Shown here: piece after piece, positions 1-9,363 of the stretch | Layout: each line of letters starts with the position of its first letter | How positions within the stretch are numbered: the first letter of the stretch is position 1 | NCBI GenBank assembly: GCA_003258795.1 | Contig: QHMH01000012.1 | Coordinates: forward strand, 13,326 to 77,325 | Length of the DNA stretch: 64,000 nucleotides | From: Candidatus Melainabacteria bacterium | GTDB lineage: Bacteria > Cyanobacteriota > Vampirovibrionia > Gastranaerophilales > Gastranaerophilaceae | Direction: 5' to 3' | The notes under the pieces: generated by a model | Database searches by the model: none | The model's input: the letters and a program-made list of their open reading frames with translations, nothing else | What the model was told of the DNA's origin: nothing | Program-made: the position numbers and the translations under genes

Positions 1-829
1 TATGGAAGCCTTTTTACAAGCAAACTTAAAGCCAGAAGATGTTACTGCTTTTGCAGGTACCGTCGGCCCTGGGCTTGTTGGAGCTTTACTTGTAGGATTG
101 AATGCAGCAAAAACCTTAGCATTGATTTACGATAAACCTTTTATCGGAATAAATCACCTAAATGCGCACATTGCAGCTAACTACATTGATACAGATTTGA
201 AACCACCATTTCTTGCTCTCTTGATAAGCGGTGGACATACACAAATTATTGATGTTAAATCACACGCAGAACAAGAAATTATTGGTGAAACGATAGACGA
301 TGCCGTCGGAGAAGCTTATGATAAGGTTGCAAGACTTATTGGATTACCTTATCCCGGAGGCCCTGTTCTTGACAAACTTGCAAGAGAAGGAAATCCTAAG
401 GCTTATATTTTGCCAGTGTCAAAAGTTGGAAAATATGACTTTAGTTTAAGTGGAATTAAAACAGCTATGCTTCGTCTTGTAAATAAGTTGAAAGCGGAAA
501 ATTCACTTAAAGAGCTAACTCCAGAAATGCAAATCACAAAAGATGTTTGTGCAAGTTTTCAAGAAAATGTTTCAAAAACTCTGTTGAAAAAGGTTAAAGC
601 TGCTGCAGACGAAAGAGGATACAAACAAATAGTCCTCGCAGGCGGTGTTGCTGCAAATTCAGAAATTAGAAGAAAATTCTTTGCGCTTGAAAACGAAGGA
701 TACAAAGTTAATGCTCCTATTTTAAAATATTGCACGGACAATGCAGCAATGGTCGCATCCTGTGCATACTTTGCTCAAAACACTTTCGACGACATCAACG
801 TTGAGGTCTTTTCAAGAGTTAAATCATAA
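1..829 (+). CDS. tsaD: tRNA threonylcarbamoyladenosine transferase TsaD (5' end outside window)
   Basis: TsaD transfers the threonylcarbamoyl group onto A37 of ANN-decoding tRNAs, working with TsaB and TsaE in the cytoplasm. The visible 275 residues carry the family's hallmark stretches: GTVGPGLVGALLVG, the metal-ligand region NHLNAH, the nucleotide-binding segment LLISGGHTQ, the DDAVGEAYDKVAR segment, and the C-terminal GGVAANSEIR. The family is usually about 340 residues, so roughly the first 65, including the N-terminal ATPase strand, lie before the window. An internal ATG at position 2 is not the natural start. It converges with accC, with only 7 bases between the two genes and no obvious terminator hairpin. 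Confidence 0.95.
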   Translation, partial: MEAFLQANLKPEDVTAFAGTVGPGLVGALLVGLNAAKTLALIYDKPFIGINHLNAHIAANYIDTDLKPPFLALLISGGHTQIIDVKSHAEQEIIGETIDDAVGEAYDKVARLIGLPYPGGPVLDKLAREGNPKAYILPVSKVGKYDFSLSGIKTAMLRLVNKLKAENSLKELTPEMQITKDVCASFQENVSKTLLKKVKAAADERGYKQIVLAGGVAANSEIRRKFFALENEGYKVNAPILKYCTDNAAMVASCAYFAQNTFDDINVEVFSRVKS

Positions 830-836
830 AAACTAA

Positions 837-2186
837 CTATTCACCTTTTCTCTTGTTATATTCTTCAATGAAGCTTGTATCAAATTTTCCTGACATATAC
901 ACTTCATCTTCAACTATGTCTTGATGAAATGGCAAAGTTGTTTCAACACCAGTTATGACAAATTCTTTTAGTGCACGATACATTCTTCTTCTTGCTTCGT
1001 GTCTGTCACGTCCCCAACAAATAACCTTTGCTATCATAGAGTCGTAAAAAGGTGGAATTGTATAACCTTGATAAACATGGGAATCCACTCTTACTCCAAA
1101 ACCACCTGGAGGAACATAAGCATCAATTTTTCCAGGACAAGGAATAAAATTCTTTTCAGGATTTTCAGCATTTATTCTGCACTCAATCGCATGTCCTCTC
1201 AAAATAATATCCTTTTGAGTAAAACTTAATTTTTCGCCAGCTGCAACATAAATTTGTTCCTTTACGATATCAACGTTAGAAATCATTTCTGAAACACAAT
1301 GCTCAACTTGAATTCTCGTGTTCATTTCCATAAAGTACCAATTTTTATCATTATCAAGCAAGAATTCAAGAGTACCAGCCCCTTCATATTTTATAGCCTT
1401 TGCCGCCTTTATAGCCGCGTTACAGATTTGATCTCTTGTTTCTTGGTCAATTGCAATTGACGGAGTTTCTTCAATAAGTTTTTGGTGACGTCTTTGAATA
1501 GAACAATCACGCTCTCCCAAATGAACAACATTTCCGTATTGATCACCAATAATTTGAACTTCAATATGGTGAGGGTTTTCAACAAACTTTTCGATATAAA
1601 CATCGTCATTAGAGAAATTATTCAATGCCTCTTGTTTGCAGATGTTTAGCATAGATTCGAGTTCATCTTCTTTTCTGACGATTCTCATCCCTTTTCCGCC
1701 ACCACCGGCACTGGCTTTTATAATAATAGGATAGCCACATTTGATAGCAAATTCTTTAGCTTCATCAAGACTCTTTATAACGCCAGTTCCTGGAGTGATA
1801 GGAACACCCGCTTTTGTCATAGTTTTTCTTGCATTTGATTTATCACCCATAAGAGTAATAGATTCAGGACGAGGTCCTATAAATTTTATACCATGTTTTT
1901 CACATATTTGAGCAAATTCTGCATTTTCTGCTAAAAATCCATACCCAGGGTGGATTGCATCAGCCCCGCATAACAATGCAGTCGATATAATCGCTGGAAT
2001 ATTCAAATAACTTTTTGAACTTTGTTGCGGCCCTATACAATAAGCCTCTGTTGCAAGACTAACGTGCAATGCCTCTGCATCTGCTTGTGAATACACAGCA
2101 ACTGTAGGAATTCCAATTTCTCTACAAGCCCTGATAATTCTTACAGCAATTTCGCCTCTGTTAGCAATCAAAACCTTTTTGAACAT
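837..2186 (-). CDS. accC: Acetyl-CoA carboxylase, biotin carboxylase subunit AccC
   Basis: The ATP- and bicarbonate-dependent biotin carboxylase subunit of acetyl-CoA carboxylase carries out the first step of fatty-acid synthesis on biotin carried by AccB. At 449 residues it has the normal length. It opens with the KKVLIANRGEIAVRI motif, has the glycine-rich ATP-grasp loop (ASAGGGGKGMR) near residue 165, the carboxylate/metal-binding segment MEMNTRIQVEH near residue 290, and the conserved GHAIECRINAE segment. It lies 9 bases downstream of accB in the same direction, so the two are almost certainly co-transcribed with efp, an order common in Cyanobacteria and relatives. Confidence 0.97.
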   Translation of the reverse strand: MFKKVLIANRGEIAVRIIRACREIGIPTVAVYSQADAEALHVSLATEAYCIGPQQSSKSYLNIPAIISTALLCGADAIHPGYGFLAENAEFAQICEKHGIKFIGPRPESITLMGDKSNARKTMTKAGVPITPGTGVIKSLDEAKEFAIKCGYPIIIKASAGGGGKGMRIVRKEDELESMLNICKQEALNNFSNDDVYIEKFVENPHHIEVQIIGDQYGNVVHLGERDCSIQRRHQKLIEETPSIAIDQETRDQICNAAIKAAKAIKYEGAGTLEFLLDNDKNWYFMEMNTRIQVEHCVSEMISNVDIVKEQIYVAAGEKLSFTQKDIILRGHAIECRINAENPEKNFIPCPGKIDAYVPPGGFGVRVDSHVYQGYTIPPFYDSMIAKVICWGRDRHEARRRMYRALKEFVITGVETTLPFHQDIVEDEVYMSGKFDTSFIEEYNKRKGE

Positions 2187-2195
2187 GAAAATCCT

Positions 2196-2615
2196 CTATT
2201 CTACATACATCAATACTTGTCCGAACTCAACTGGTTGTGCATTTTGAACACAAATTTCAACAATTCGTCCAGATACGTCTGATTCTATTTCATTCATCAA
2301 CTTCATCGCTTCTATCACGCAAACTGTTTGACCTTCAGCGATAACATCACCAACTTCAACAAATGGTGCTGCATCTGGTGAAGATGCCGCATAAAAAGTT
2401 CCAACCATTGGTGAACATATTGATTTTCTTGTATCGGTTTTTACTGTTATATTCTCTTGAATAGTTCTTGTTTCAGTCGGAATAGCTGCGGCTGCTGCAA
2501 CTTTTTGTTCCTTCTTAACAACAACTTCTTTATCTCCGTCTTTTATCGAAATTTCGGTCAAACCGTTATCGTTTAAAAGACCTATTATTTCCTTTAAACT
2601 ATGTTTTTCGTACAT
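2196..2615 (-). CDS. accB: Acetyl-CoA carboxylase biotin carboxyl carrier protein AccB
   Basis: This biotin carrier shuttles carboxyl groups from AccC to the carboxyltransferase. The 139-residue protein has an N-terminal helical region, a short alanine-rich flexible linker (residues 39-44), and a C-terminal biotinyl domain with the EAMKLMNE motif, in which Lys105 is the residue expected to be biotinylated. The preceding SPMVGTFY stretch is also diagnostic. It sits between efp (22 bases upstream) and accC (9 bases downstream) as the middle gene of an apparent operon. A GAGGAG-like ribosome-binding site precedes the ATG. Confidence 0.96.
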   Translation of the reverse strand: MYEKHSLKEIIGLLNDNGLTEISIKDGDKEVVVKKEQKVAAAAAIPTETRTIQENITVKTDTRKSICSPMVGTFYAASSPDAAPFVEVGDVIAEGQTVCVIEAMKLMNEIESDVSGRIVEICVQNAQPVEFGQVLMYVE

Positions 2616-2636
2616 ATTGATTCTCCTCGAATAATA

Positions 2637-3194
2637 TTAGCAACGATCTAAATATTCATTAGTTCTTGTATCAACTCTTATCATATCTCCGTTTTGAACA
2701 AAGAATGGAACGTTAACAATCGCACCAGTTTCCAAAGTTGCACGTTTTGTACCACCCTGTGCGGTGTTTCCTTTTTCTGCTGGAGGTGTATCTGTAACTT
2801 CAAGTTCAACTTGGAATGGCAAGTCAACACCAATAATTTTTCCATCGTGAGTCAATACTGAAAGATTCATATTTTCTTTCAAATATTTAATACCATCACC
2901 GATTTGATCTCCTGTAAGAGAAATTTGTTCGTAAGTTTCGGTATCCATCATTACATAATCCGAACCTTCTTTATATAAATATTGCATTTCTTTTCTATCA
3001 AGCATAGCTTTTGCAACTTTTTCGCCAGCTCTGAAAGTTCTTTCAACTACTTGTCCTGTTTCAATTTTTTTTAGTTTTGTTTTTACAAATGCTGCACCTT
3101 TTCCTGGTTTTACATGCAAAAACTCGATTACTGACCAAAGACCGTTATCTAATTCAAGTGTTAGACCTGTTTTTAAATCATTTACTGATATCAT
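2637..3194 (-). CDS. efp: Translation elongation factor P
   Basis: EF-P relieves ribosome stalling at polyproline stretches. The 185-residue protein has the standard length and the three-domain beta-barrel sequence pattern: the KPGKGAAF loop near residue 30 (Lys32 is at the position modified in many bacteria), GDQIGDGIKYLKE in the middle, and the C-terminal RVDTRTNEYLDR signature. It is the first gene of the efp-accB-accC cluster. No modification enzyme (EpmA, EarP or YmfI type) is visible in the window, so the modification state cannot be inferred. Confidence 0.96.
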   Translation of the reverse strand: MISVNDLKTGLTLELDNGLWSVIEFLHVKPGKGAAFVKTKLKKIETGQVVERTFRAGEKVAKAMLDRKEMQYLYKEGSDYVMMDTETYEQISLTGDQIGDGIKYLKENMNLSVLTHDGKIIGVDLPFQVELEVTDTPPAEKGNTAQGGTKRATLETGAIVNVPFFVQNGDMIRVDTRTNEYLDRC

Positions 3195-3293
3195 AAGTGA
3201 CTCCTATTACTGTTAACTCGTTAAGAGTATCATAAAAAAATTTTTTTTACAAATTTTTAAACATAATCACTTTTAAAAATACATTTACAAATA

Positions 3294-3944
3294 TCAGTAA
3301 CCCAAAATAATTCTATTATAATTATCTAAATATTGCCTTGATAGCTTTTCATTTCCCAATTGTTTGTATATATATGCAAGATTAAAATGGAATTCAGGAA
3401 CAGTATTTTTAAATCCAATAGCCTTTAAGAATGCTATTTTTGCTTTTTTCAATTCTCCTATTCCTGTGTATGCACAACCCAAATTGTAATATGCATAAGG
3501 AAATTCATCATTGTATTTTGAGGCAAGTTTAAAATTCTTTATTGCACTGTTATATTGTTCGTCTTCAAGATATACAACTCCTGCATTGTAATAAGCTTTA
3601 TAAAAGGTTTTATCTTTCATAATCGCCCTATTGTACATAAATAATGCTTCATTTTTTTTGCCTTTTTCCTGCATTATGTTCCCCAAAAGCAACCAGTCAG
3701 ATGCACTTCTGTCATCATCCTTTATTTTTGTAAGGCTATTAAGAGCTTCATCAAGATTATTTTCTCCGTAATAAAGTGTTGCATATTCGCTCAAAGTCAT
3801 CTCTTCACTGTCATTGTTTTTCAACTCAACAGGTATTCTTGAATCTGACTTCTCTCCTTTAAAAAACGATTTAAAATCAGCTCCAAAACAAAAGTTAGTA
3901 TTTAAAAATATCAATAGTATAATCAAAAACTTTTTCATATCCAC
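3294..3944 (-). CDS. Secreted tetratricopeptide-repeat protein
   Basis: A 216-residue protein with an N-terminal signal peptide (MKKFLIILLIFLNTNFCFGA-like). After it come about four TPR units covering residues 50-210, with typical alternating patterns such as WLLLGNIMQEKGK, AYYNAGVVYLEDEQY and AYYNLGCAYTGIGE. TPR arrays mediate protein-protein contacts; nothing shows the partner. The codon just after the first Met (MDMKK) offers a second ATG as an alternative start. A short untranslated stretch of about 100 bases separates it from efp and it may have its own promoter. The function is unknown. Confidence 0.75.
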   Translation of the reverse strand: MDMKKFLIILLIFLNTNFCFGADFKSFFKGEKSDSRIPVELKNNDSEEMTLSEYATLYYGENNLDEALNSLTKIKDDDRSASDWLLLGNIMQEKGKKNEALFMYNRAIMKDKTFYKAYYNAGVVYLEDEQYNSAIKNFKLASKYNDEFPYAYYNLGCAYTGIGELKKAKIAFLKAIGFKNTVPEFHFNLAYIYKQLGNEKLSRQYLDNYNRIILGY

Positions 3945-4068
3945 AACATCATATCCTCAAAAAAATTAAAATCAAAAGATGTGTAACAAAATGTAAAATT
4001 TCTTCTGAAACATGAGATTTTTTCCCAACTTGAGCCGATATCTTAAACGTACTATAAAGGAGTGTTTT

Positions 4069-4653
4069 ATGGCAGATTTTGCAATCGGCAGCGTTTCCTC
4101 AAAGAGCGTTAAAGCACAAGAAAGGGACGAAGCCAAAGAAATTTATCTTAAGGAAAAGTCTGAAGCAAGCATTTGGTCAGAAAATGTTGATGTTACTAAT
4201 GAGCAAATTACAAGTCTTGATGTTAACATTGCCGATATAAAAAATGTTATCAAAGGACTTTCTACGGATTTAGCTGTCATTGCATCTAACAAAGAAAAAG
4301 TTGGAGAAGATTATAAGACTCTGGTTTTCCTACATGATGCGTTAAAAAACAAACCAAAATATGCTCTCACTCCTGATGAGAAAAAGTTCTTGGCAAATTT
4401 TACCGAGAAAAAAGTTGCATTAGAGGATCAAAAAAACCAACTTACTGTAAACTTTGAAGAGCTTGACAAGCTTATAGAAGTAAAGAAAAAAGATGCAGAG
4501 GCAACAGAAAAGAAGCAAAAAGAGATAAAAGAAAATCTTGAAAAGACGATAGAACCACGATACAAAAAAGAAGATGAAGAAGCTCAAGATGCTTATAAAG
4601 TTTGGAAAAAACTTGAAAAAGAAGTTGAAGAAGAGGAGCGAAACAAAAAATAA
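4069..4653 (+). CDS. Coiled-coil protein of unknown function
   Basis: The 194-residue reading begins at the ATG at 4069, which has an AAAGGAG ribosome-binding site about ten bases upstream; an in-frame ATG at 4012 lacks one. The protein is strongly charged. It has a heptad-like helix at residues 25-75, a short linker around the ALTPDEKKF stretch, and a long Lys/Glu-rich helix from residue 105 to the C terminus ending EKEVEEEERNKK. There is no signal peptide or membrane segment. It is monocistronic, followed by a strong hairpin terminator, and convergent with the EF-hand-like gene. No family is recognised. Confidence 0.7.
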   Translation: MADFAIGSVSSKSVKAQERDEAKEIYLKEKSEASIWSENVDVTNEQITSLDVNIADIKNVIKGLSTDLAVIASNKEKVGEDYKTLVFLHDALKNKPKYALTPDEKKFLANFTEKKVALEDQKNQLTVNFEELDKLIEVKKKDAEATEKKQKEIKENLEKTIEPRYKKEDEEAQDAYKVWKKLEKEVEEEERNKK

Positions 4654-4664
4654 AAACTTGAATA

Positions 4665-4701
4665 AAAAATAGAGCAGAAAAATTTCTGCTCTATTTTTTT
4701 T
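4665..4701. terminator. Bidirectional intrinsic terminator
   Basis: Arms ATAGAGCAGAAA (4669-4680) and TTTCTGCTCTAT (4683-4694) form a near-perfect stem, followed by a run of T on the plus strand and by an equivalent A/T run on the other side. It lies between two convergent genes and can serve both. Confidence 0.85.
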
Positions 4702-5317
4702 ATTCTTCATACAAGAATTCACGAAGATGTTTCAATTCAAGTCGCATTTTAAATCTACCAGTTTCTTTGTCGATATCTTCTCCCAAAGTAATGGCATCAA
4801 TATATTGGAAATTTCCATCCAAAACACCGTCTTGCATATCAAGATAGGCGATTGAAACAGCCAAATCTTTAACATCAAGTTTTCCGTCATTATCTGTATC
4901 TTGAACGTAAAACAAGTTTTTATAAGATGCTATCATATTTGAATCTTTAATATCACCTTCACATTTAAAGAGTCTTTTCAATGCTGTAATTTGATAATTT
5001 ATATATTCAAACAATCCTAAATCTTCACTCATCGAATGTTTTTTTATAATTCCATAAGCAATTGTTTCAAGCGCATCAACGTATCTCTTTTTATCTGCAG
5101 GATTTTTAATGTTAATTTGAGTTTCTGGAAAAAGTGAAAACGCATTAACAAGAACGCCCACAGTTGCTTTATATAGATTTACACTGTTTGTTAGCCAGTT
5201 GTAATAACGTTGAAATAGTGCAGGAACAACATTATGTTTAGTTATTGATATTGAATTTGATAAATATTTTGCACGATTTGAATTGCCCTTTTGTAGGGAA
5301 GGTTTGGTGGTAAACAT
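4700..5317 (-). CDS. EF-hand/dockerin-like calcium-binding motif protein
   Basis: A 205-residue protein whose only recognisable feature is an EF-hand-type loop around residue 140, reading DTDNDGKLDVKDL, with acidic residues at the usual calcium-ligand positions. A weaker second acidic loop follows about 20 residues later. The first 130 residues are helical and contain no signal peptide. Single EF-hand-like loops of this sort occur in dockerins and other small bacterial proteins; whether it binds calcium is inferred. Upstream (5318-5400) the leader contains an inverted CTCTCTTC/GAAGAGAG pair that could fold the 5' untranslated region. Confidence 0.6.
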   Translation of the reverse strand: MFTTKPSLQKGNSNRAKYLSNSISITKHNVVPALFQRYYNWLTNSVNLYKATVGVLVNAFSLFPETQINIKNPADKKRYVDALETIAYGIIKKHSMSEDLGLFEYINYQITALKRLFKCEGDIKDSNMIASYKNLFYVQDTDNDGKLDVKDLAVSIAYLDMQDGVLDGNFQYIDAITLGEDIDKETGRFKMRLELKHLREFLYEE

Positions 5318-5415
5318 ATAAACTCTCTCTTCTTACTTACTTGCTTCTTATATATATAAAAGGTAAATAGGAAGAGAGAATTTCAATTTAAATTTATTTT
5401 GTTACAAAATTAACA

Positions 5416-6720
5416 TCAGCTTAAAAAATCATACACTTTTATAGAAGTCATTTTGTCATAATCTTCTACGCTCAATGTATTTGGGGCTTTTACTTTCTCT
5501 TCAAGACCCTTTTTCAAAAGCTCAGGTTGTTTCTTTATTAAGGTATTGTCAGCACTAACGATATCTCTTTTTATAGTGCAAACTGCATTTTTAACTGCCT
5601 GTTCGGTTGGAGCGCCATGTCTATTAACCTTTTCTTGCACGTCATAGCTTGCCCAATCTTGTGGAAGTTTCTCGATATTGGCATATCCTTTATCGCCGTC
5701 AAGTCTTTTTTGAACTTCGCTTGTCAAAATCTTGGTAACATATTCTTTTTGACTTTCGAAATGACATGGCATAATGATTTCTTCACCAATAATTTCTTCT
5801 GGATCTCTTTTGTCATATTTTTTGAACATTTCGGCTGCAATGTGTAAATGGCCTAATTCCATGACAAAAAATTCTTCCCAAACTTGTCTAATTTTTGGAT
5901 CTAACTCATCTTTATAGCATGTATAGTAATTGCAAACTTCTGTGAATTCGTGAAGCAACAATTTTTCAAATGGTGATTCCAAAGGATCAATCAAGGATTC
6001 ATACATTGTAACGTGTTCTTCTTCTACATCACAAATTTCTCCATACATTCTTCTCAAATCATCATTTCCGTACATCATTCCATGCTCTGCATAAAAATTA
6101 TGGGTTTGTTGTTCTCCAGAAACGAGGGTCAATATATTAACCTTTGTTTTAGGAGAAGTTACGTCTTTGTTGTATGGTTCACGAAGTCTTATGGCATTAC
6201 AGTTATGGTGATATTGAGTTGGTCTGCCAATAACAACATCTGTTTGTTTTTGAAGGATATCATTTGGAGAAATCCCTTCTATCATATATGCCCATTGACT
6301 GTATCTATATAAATGGTCAAAGTCTTCTAACAAACCAAAGTCAAATGTTTCTTTTACATATTCATCAGGTTCGTTTTGAGCAAGCCAAGCTGTTAAGTCA
6401 ACCGCAACTTGTTCGTATCCCAAAGTTGTTTCAAGAACACTTTGGGCTGCTGGTGTTAACCAGTTTACTGTTGTTTGCTGCATATCTTCAATTCTTCTTA
6501 TTCTTGCAAGCATTTTTCTATCTTCAAGTTCTAAATTTGGAACAAGTCTTGTCAATGCATGTTTAAATCCCCACGCTTCAATTTCTATACCATTCATAAG
6601 AATTTGTCTTGTTCTTGTGTAACAATCAACTTCAGTTTTATTAAATGGCCTTTTAACTATGTCATGCCAAGTTCTTAGCTGTTTGTCTATCGACATACCC
6701 TTTTCTTTTAAAACATTCAT
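5416..6720 (-). CDS. Ferritin-like (di-iron helical bundle) protein, function unknown
   Basis: A 434-residue soluble protein. Its middle third has paired ExxH-type motifs in long helices: VEEEHVTMYESL, LLLHEFTEVCNYY and FVMELGHLHIAAEMF, spread over roughly residues 235-310. This spacing of Glu and His residues is what ferritin-like di-iron proteins use to bind two metals. The rest, including an acidic and aromatic N-terminal half and a Lys-rich tail, matches no family I recognise. It lies 12 bases downstream of the GH13-like gene on the same strand, so the two may be co-expressed. An alternative start is the MSIDKQ methionine nine residues in. The metal-binding assignment is inference. Confidence 0.5.
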   Translation of the reverse strand: MNVLKEKGMSIDKQLRTWHDIVKRPFNKTEVDCYTRTRQILMNGIEIEAWGFKHALTRLVPNLELEDRKMLARIRRIEDMQQTTVNWLTPAAQSVLETTLGYEQVAVDLTAWLAQNEPDEYVKETFDFGLLEDFDHLYRYSQWAYMIEGISPNDILQKQTDVVIGRPTQYHHNCNAIRLREPYNKDVTSPKTKVNILTLVSGEQQTHNFYAEHGMMYGNDDLRRMYGEICDVEEEHVTMYESLIDPLESPFEKLLLHEFTEVCNYYTCYKDELDPKIRQVWEEFFVMELGHLHIAAEMFKKYDKRDPEEIIGEEIIMPCHFESQKEYVTKILTSEVQKRLDGDKGYANIEKLPQDWASYDVQEKVNRHGAPTEQAVKNAVCTIKRDIVSADNTLIKKQPELLKKGLEEKVKAPNTLSVEDYDKMTSIKVYDFLS

Positions 6721-6732
6721 TTTTTTCTCCTT

Positions 6733-8094
6733 TTATAAACAAAGTGCGTGAGCGAATAGCTCTCCTACTTTGTGGTTGTAGTATCTACCATCATCTTTAG
6801 CAAAAAGGTTTTCCCAATGACTTTCCTTTGACCCATCGACTGAATAAGATGGATTTGTCATCATTAGATGGTGAGTATTTGTGTCATATCTAAATGGGAA
6901 AAGATTACTTGTTTGCATAAAACTTGGCAATTTATCACTTGCAAGATAAAAACCGAAAAGTGCGGTGTTTATTCTATTTAACCTTTGCTCATATGAAAGT
7001 GTTCCCTCACAGTTGTCATTTTCAACTTCGACTCCAGGAGCATAATCTCTCATATATTTCACTCTTTCAGACAATTCTCTAACCGCATAGAAATCATCTC
7101 CTGTTATATAATCAGTACCTGCCGTAAGTCCCATATTTCTATACCTTTCAAAATCGTCTGAACTTTTTTCACCAACAAAACTTATATCTGTTTTTCCACT
7201 TCTTGCTCTGATTTCGTTAAGTATATATTGCATTTGAGGATACTCTGGCAAAGCGCCAATGCCCGTATAATTATCACAATCATATCCACCAATATGTTTG
7301 GCAGAATCTATAAACATTGACTCAAAACCCAGATTCATAAGCTTCACACATTCGTTTATATATATTTCTGTGTGTTCTGGATTGCACCAATCAAAAGTTA
7401 TATCTGACCTGTCAGGATGAGCTACTTTCATCTGGTCAGCAGATATAATCATTCTAAATCCTGTTTTTATTCCTCTAAAGTGTGCCAAATCGTTAAAAGC
7501 TTTTATTTGAACTTCTGCCGGAACATTCAAGGCATAAGAAATTATATTGTCGCTGTATCCTGCATTGAGTTTTAAGCCATAAATAGAATTTTCTTCAAAC
7601 GGACCTTTATTGTATCCATCTCCATAAATATTTGGGAAAATTTGAGAAATAATTATACAATTTGCCCAGCTTCGTGCAGATGGCGGAATTGCAGGCAAAA
7701 TTTTCATCAGACTTAAAATTCCACAGCAATCTCTGTCGCCGTTCATCTCTGAAATTGCTCTGTTATTTATTTCAATATAATTTGCAAGCCTTCCCCATTT
7801 GTCGCCATAATTAGGAGTTTTTATCTCATCAGGAAATTTCTCATAAAAAACATTCCCCTCTGATAATGTAACTATTAAATCAACCGATTCTTTTAGTGAA
7901 CAGTTTAAGAGTTCTGAAGGTACGATATTACCAACCCACCTTTTACTTGTTCCTAATGCATTATAAATATGACCTGCAAATTTATTATTTGTTTTCAATT
8001 TTGTTGAGAAGTCAGATGCTTCAAGAAGTTTATTTACACAATTTTCCATAACGGATTTATAAACAACAATATAGAAAAAATCATTAGCCAACAT
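6733..8094 (-). CDS. Divergent alpha-amylase (GH13)-like TIM-barrel protein
   Basis: The 453-residue protein shows a degenerate but ordered set of GH13 landmarks. A segment resembling the barrel region before motif I (FNDLAHFRGIKTGFRMIISADQM) is followed by a motif II-like GFESMFIDSAKHIGG, where the Asp would be the nucleophile, and by a motif III-like SFVGEKSSD, where the Glu would be the acid/base. A clear fourth motif with the usual HD pair is not seen; a GTDYITGDD stretch lies where it might be. There is no signal peptide, so it is probably cytoplasmic. The first methionines are uncertain; MENCVNK at about residue 16 is another possible start. The substrate is unknown. Confidence 0.5.
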   Translation of the reverse strand: MLANDFFYIVVYKSVMENCVNKLLEASDFSTKLKTNNKFAGHIYNALGTSKRWVGNIVPSELLNCSLKESVDLIVTLSEGNVFYEKFPDEIKTPNYGDKWGRLANYIEINNRAISEMNGDRDCCGILSLMKILPAIPPSARSWANCIIISQIFPNIYGDGYNKGPFEENSIYGLKLNAGYSDNIISYALNVPAEVQIKAFNDLAHFRGIKTGFRMIISADQMKVAHPDRSDITFDWCNPEHTEIYINECVKLMNLGFESMFIDSAKHIGGYDCDNYTGIGALPEYPQMQYILNEIRARSGKTDISFVGEKSSDDFERYRNMGLTAGTDYITGDDFYAVRELSERVKYMRDYAPGVEVENDNCEGTLSYEQRLNRINTALFGFYLASDKLPSFMQTSNLFPFRYDTNTHHLMMTNPSYSVDGSKESHWENLFAKDDGRYYNHKVGELFAHALCL

Positions 8095-8109
8095 GGTATA
8101 TAACTATAA

Positions 8110-9291
8110 CTATGATTTTTGTTTTTTATCCATTTTTATCTTTTTTCTTTTTTGGTAATTATCGTCATAAAGGTATTTTGAGCCATTAACAAAGCTTTGT
8201 ACAACAGCCTTTGCGAAAACATTTCTTGCTGACCAATAAGAAGTATGTGCTAAAAGTGCAGAACGTCTTGACCAAACTTTAGAATTGTCGTAAATTACCC
8301 CCTTTGGATTTTTAAAAGTTATACCTGTCAATTTTTCATACTGCCTCAAGGTAAAATTTTGAGAAGATGGAAAACCTAAAGGATCTTCTCTAAAGTTTAC
8401 GGTTAGAAAGAACATTCCGTTTTCCATTATGTATTTGAACATGTACTTTGTGTAGAAGTTCAGTTCGTAATTTTTATCACCCAAGTCGGAATAAAAGAGT
8501 GGAAGTGGACTTGCAAAATTTACAACACCTTTTACTTTTCCTTTTGGGGCACAGTATAATTTTGTTGCTGTATCGATGTTTAGGTAATTTTGTTTCAACT
8601 CTGTTTTATTTTGGTTAAGCACTAAATGTCCATTGTTGGAAAGCACTCCTAAATTACCCTTATTGTGCATAATGGCGGATAAACAGGTGTCTTCACGAGG
8701 GTATTTCCTTGCAAAATCAGACATCTCATCATCAGATAATGCATTGAACAGGTATTCAAGCTTTATATACGGAATTTTATAGATGAGATATTGATATGTC
8801 ACAAAAGTTCCAGCCGAATATCCATATAAAATTACATTTTGATTTTCGTCTTTTTTTATTTGGTTGTTCAACTCATCAAGAACTGGAAGCATATTATGTT
8901 CTTTTTGAATCCATATCGCATCATGTAAGAACTGTGTTAAAAGGCTTCTGACCTCGTATGCAAAAATCGCAGTATAAACTTTTGAGAGATTTATACGCTC
9001 CTTGACAAATTCTAAATCAGTTTTGCTATCATATCCCCAGAAGAAAATTTGTGGTTCATCATTTATTTTTACATGATTTTCTGCACTCCAACGTTTTATT
9101 TGAGGATTTTTTTCAAACTTCTTTTTCAAAACTGGATGTAATTTTCTTACCCCTTTTTCGTACCAGTTTTTCATTTTTTCATCGTTATTATTCGACCCAT
9201 TTATGTACAGAAAAGTCAAAGTTCTATCCTCTGCACAACAATACAAAGGCATAAAAAGAATCAAAAACAGTACAATTAAAATCTTCTTCAT
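8110..9291 (-). CDS. Secreted alpha/beta-hydrolase-like protein with GxSxG motif
   Basis: A 393-residue protein with a clear N-terminal signal peptide ending near CCAED. It begins with a beta strand (TLTFLYINGSNN) resembling the first strand of lipase-like hydrolases, and carries a nucleophile elbow GYSAG around residue 170 in the context NVILYGYSAGTFVTYQYL. The C-terminal part is rich in aromatic and basic residues and ends KKIKMDKKQKS. A secreted esterase or lipase role is inferred from the elbow; the Asp and His of a triad cannot be assigned with confidence. It is 15 bases upstream of the GH13-like gene, forming a three-gene minus-strand cluster. Confidence 0.55.
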   Translation of the reverse strand: MKKILIVLFLILFMPLYCCAEDRTLTFLYINGSNNNDEKMKNWYEKGVRKLHPVLKKKFEKNPQIKRWSAENHVKINDEPQIFFWGYDSKTDLEFVKERINLSKVYTAIFAYEVRSLLTQFLHDAIWIQKEHNMLPVLDELNNQIKKDENQNVILYGYSAGTFVTYQYLIYKIPYIKLEYLFNALSDDEMSDFARKYPREDTCLSAIMHNKGNLGVLSNNGHLVLNQNKTELKQNYLNIDTATKLYCAPKGKVKGVVNFASPLPLFYSDLGDKNYELNFYTKYMFKYIMENGMFFLTVNFREDPLGFPSSQNFTLRQYEKLTGITFKNPKGVIYDNSKVWSRRSALLAHTSYWSARNVFAKAVVQSFVNGSKYLYDDNYQKRKKIKMDKKQKS

Positions 9292-9363
9292 ATAAAGAAT
9301 TATATCATAATAAAACTTAATTATTTTTTTTGAGTTATAATTGATTTGAAGAAGGTGTTTACG

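Noticed and set aside
4420..4722. 100-residue Phe-rich minus-strand frame
   Set aside because: It is the antisense shadow of the Lys/Glu-rich coiled-coil gene and runs through the terminator.
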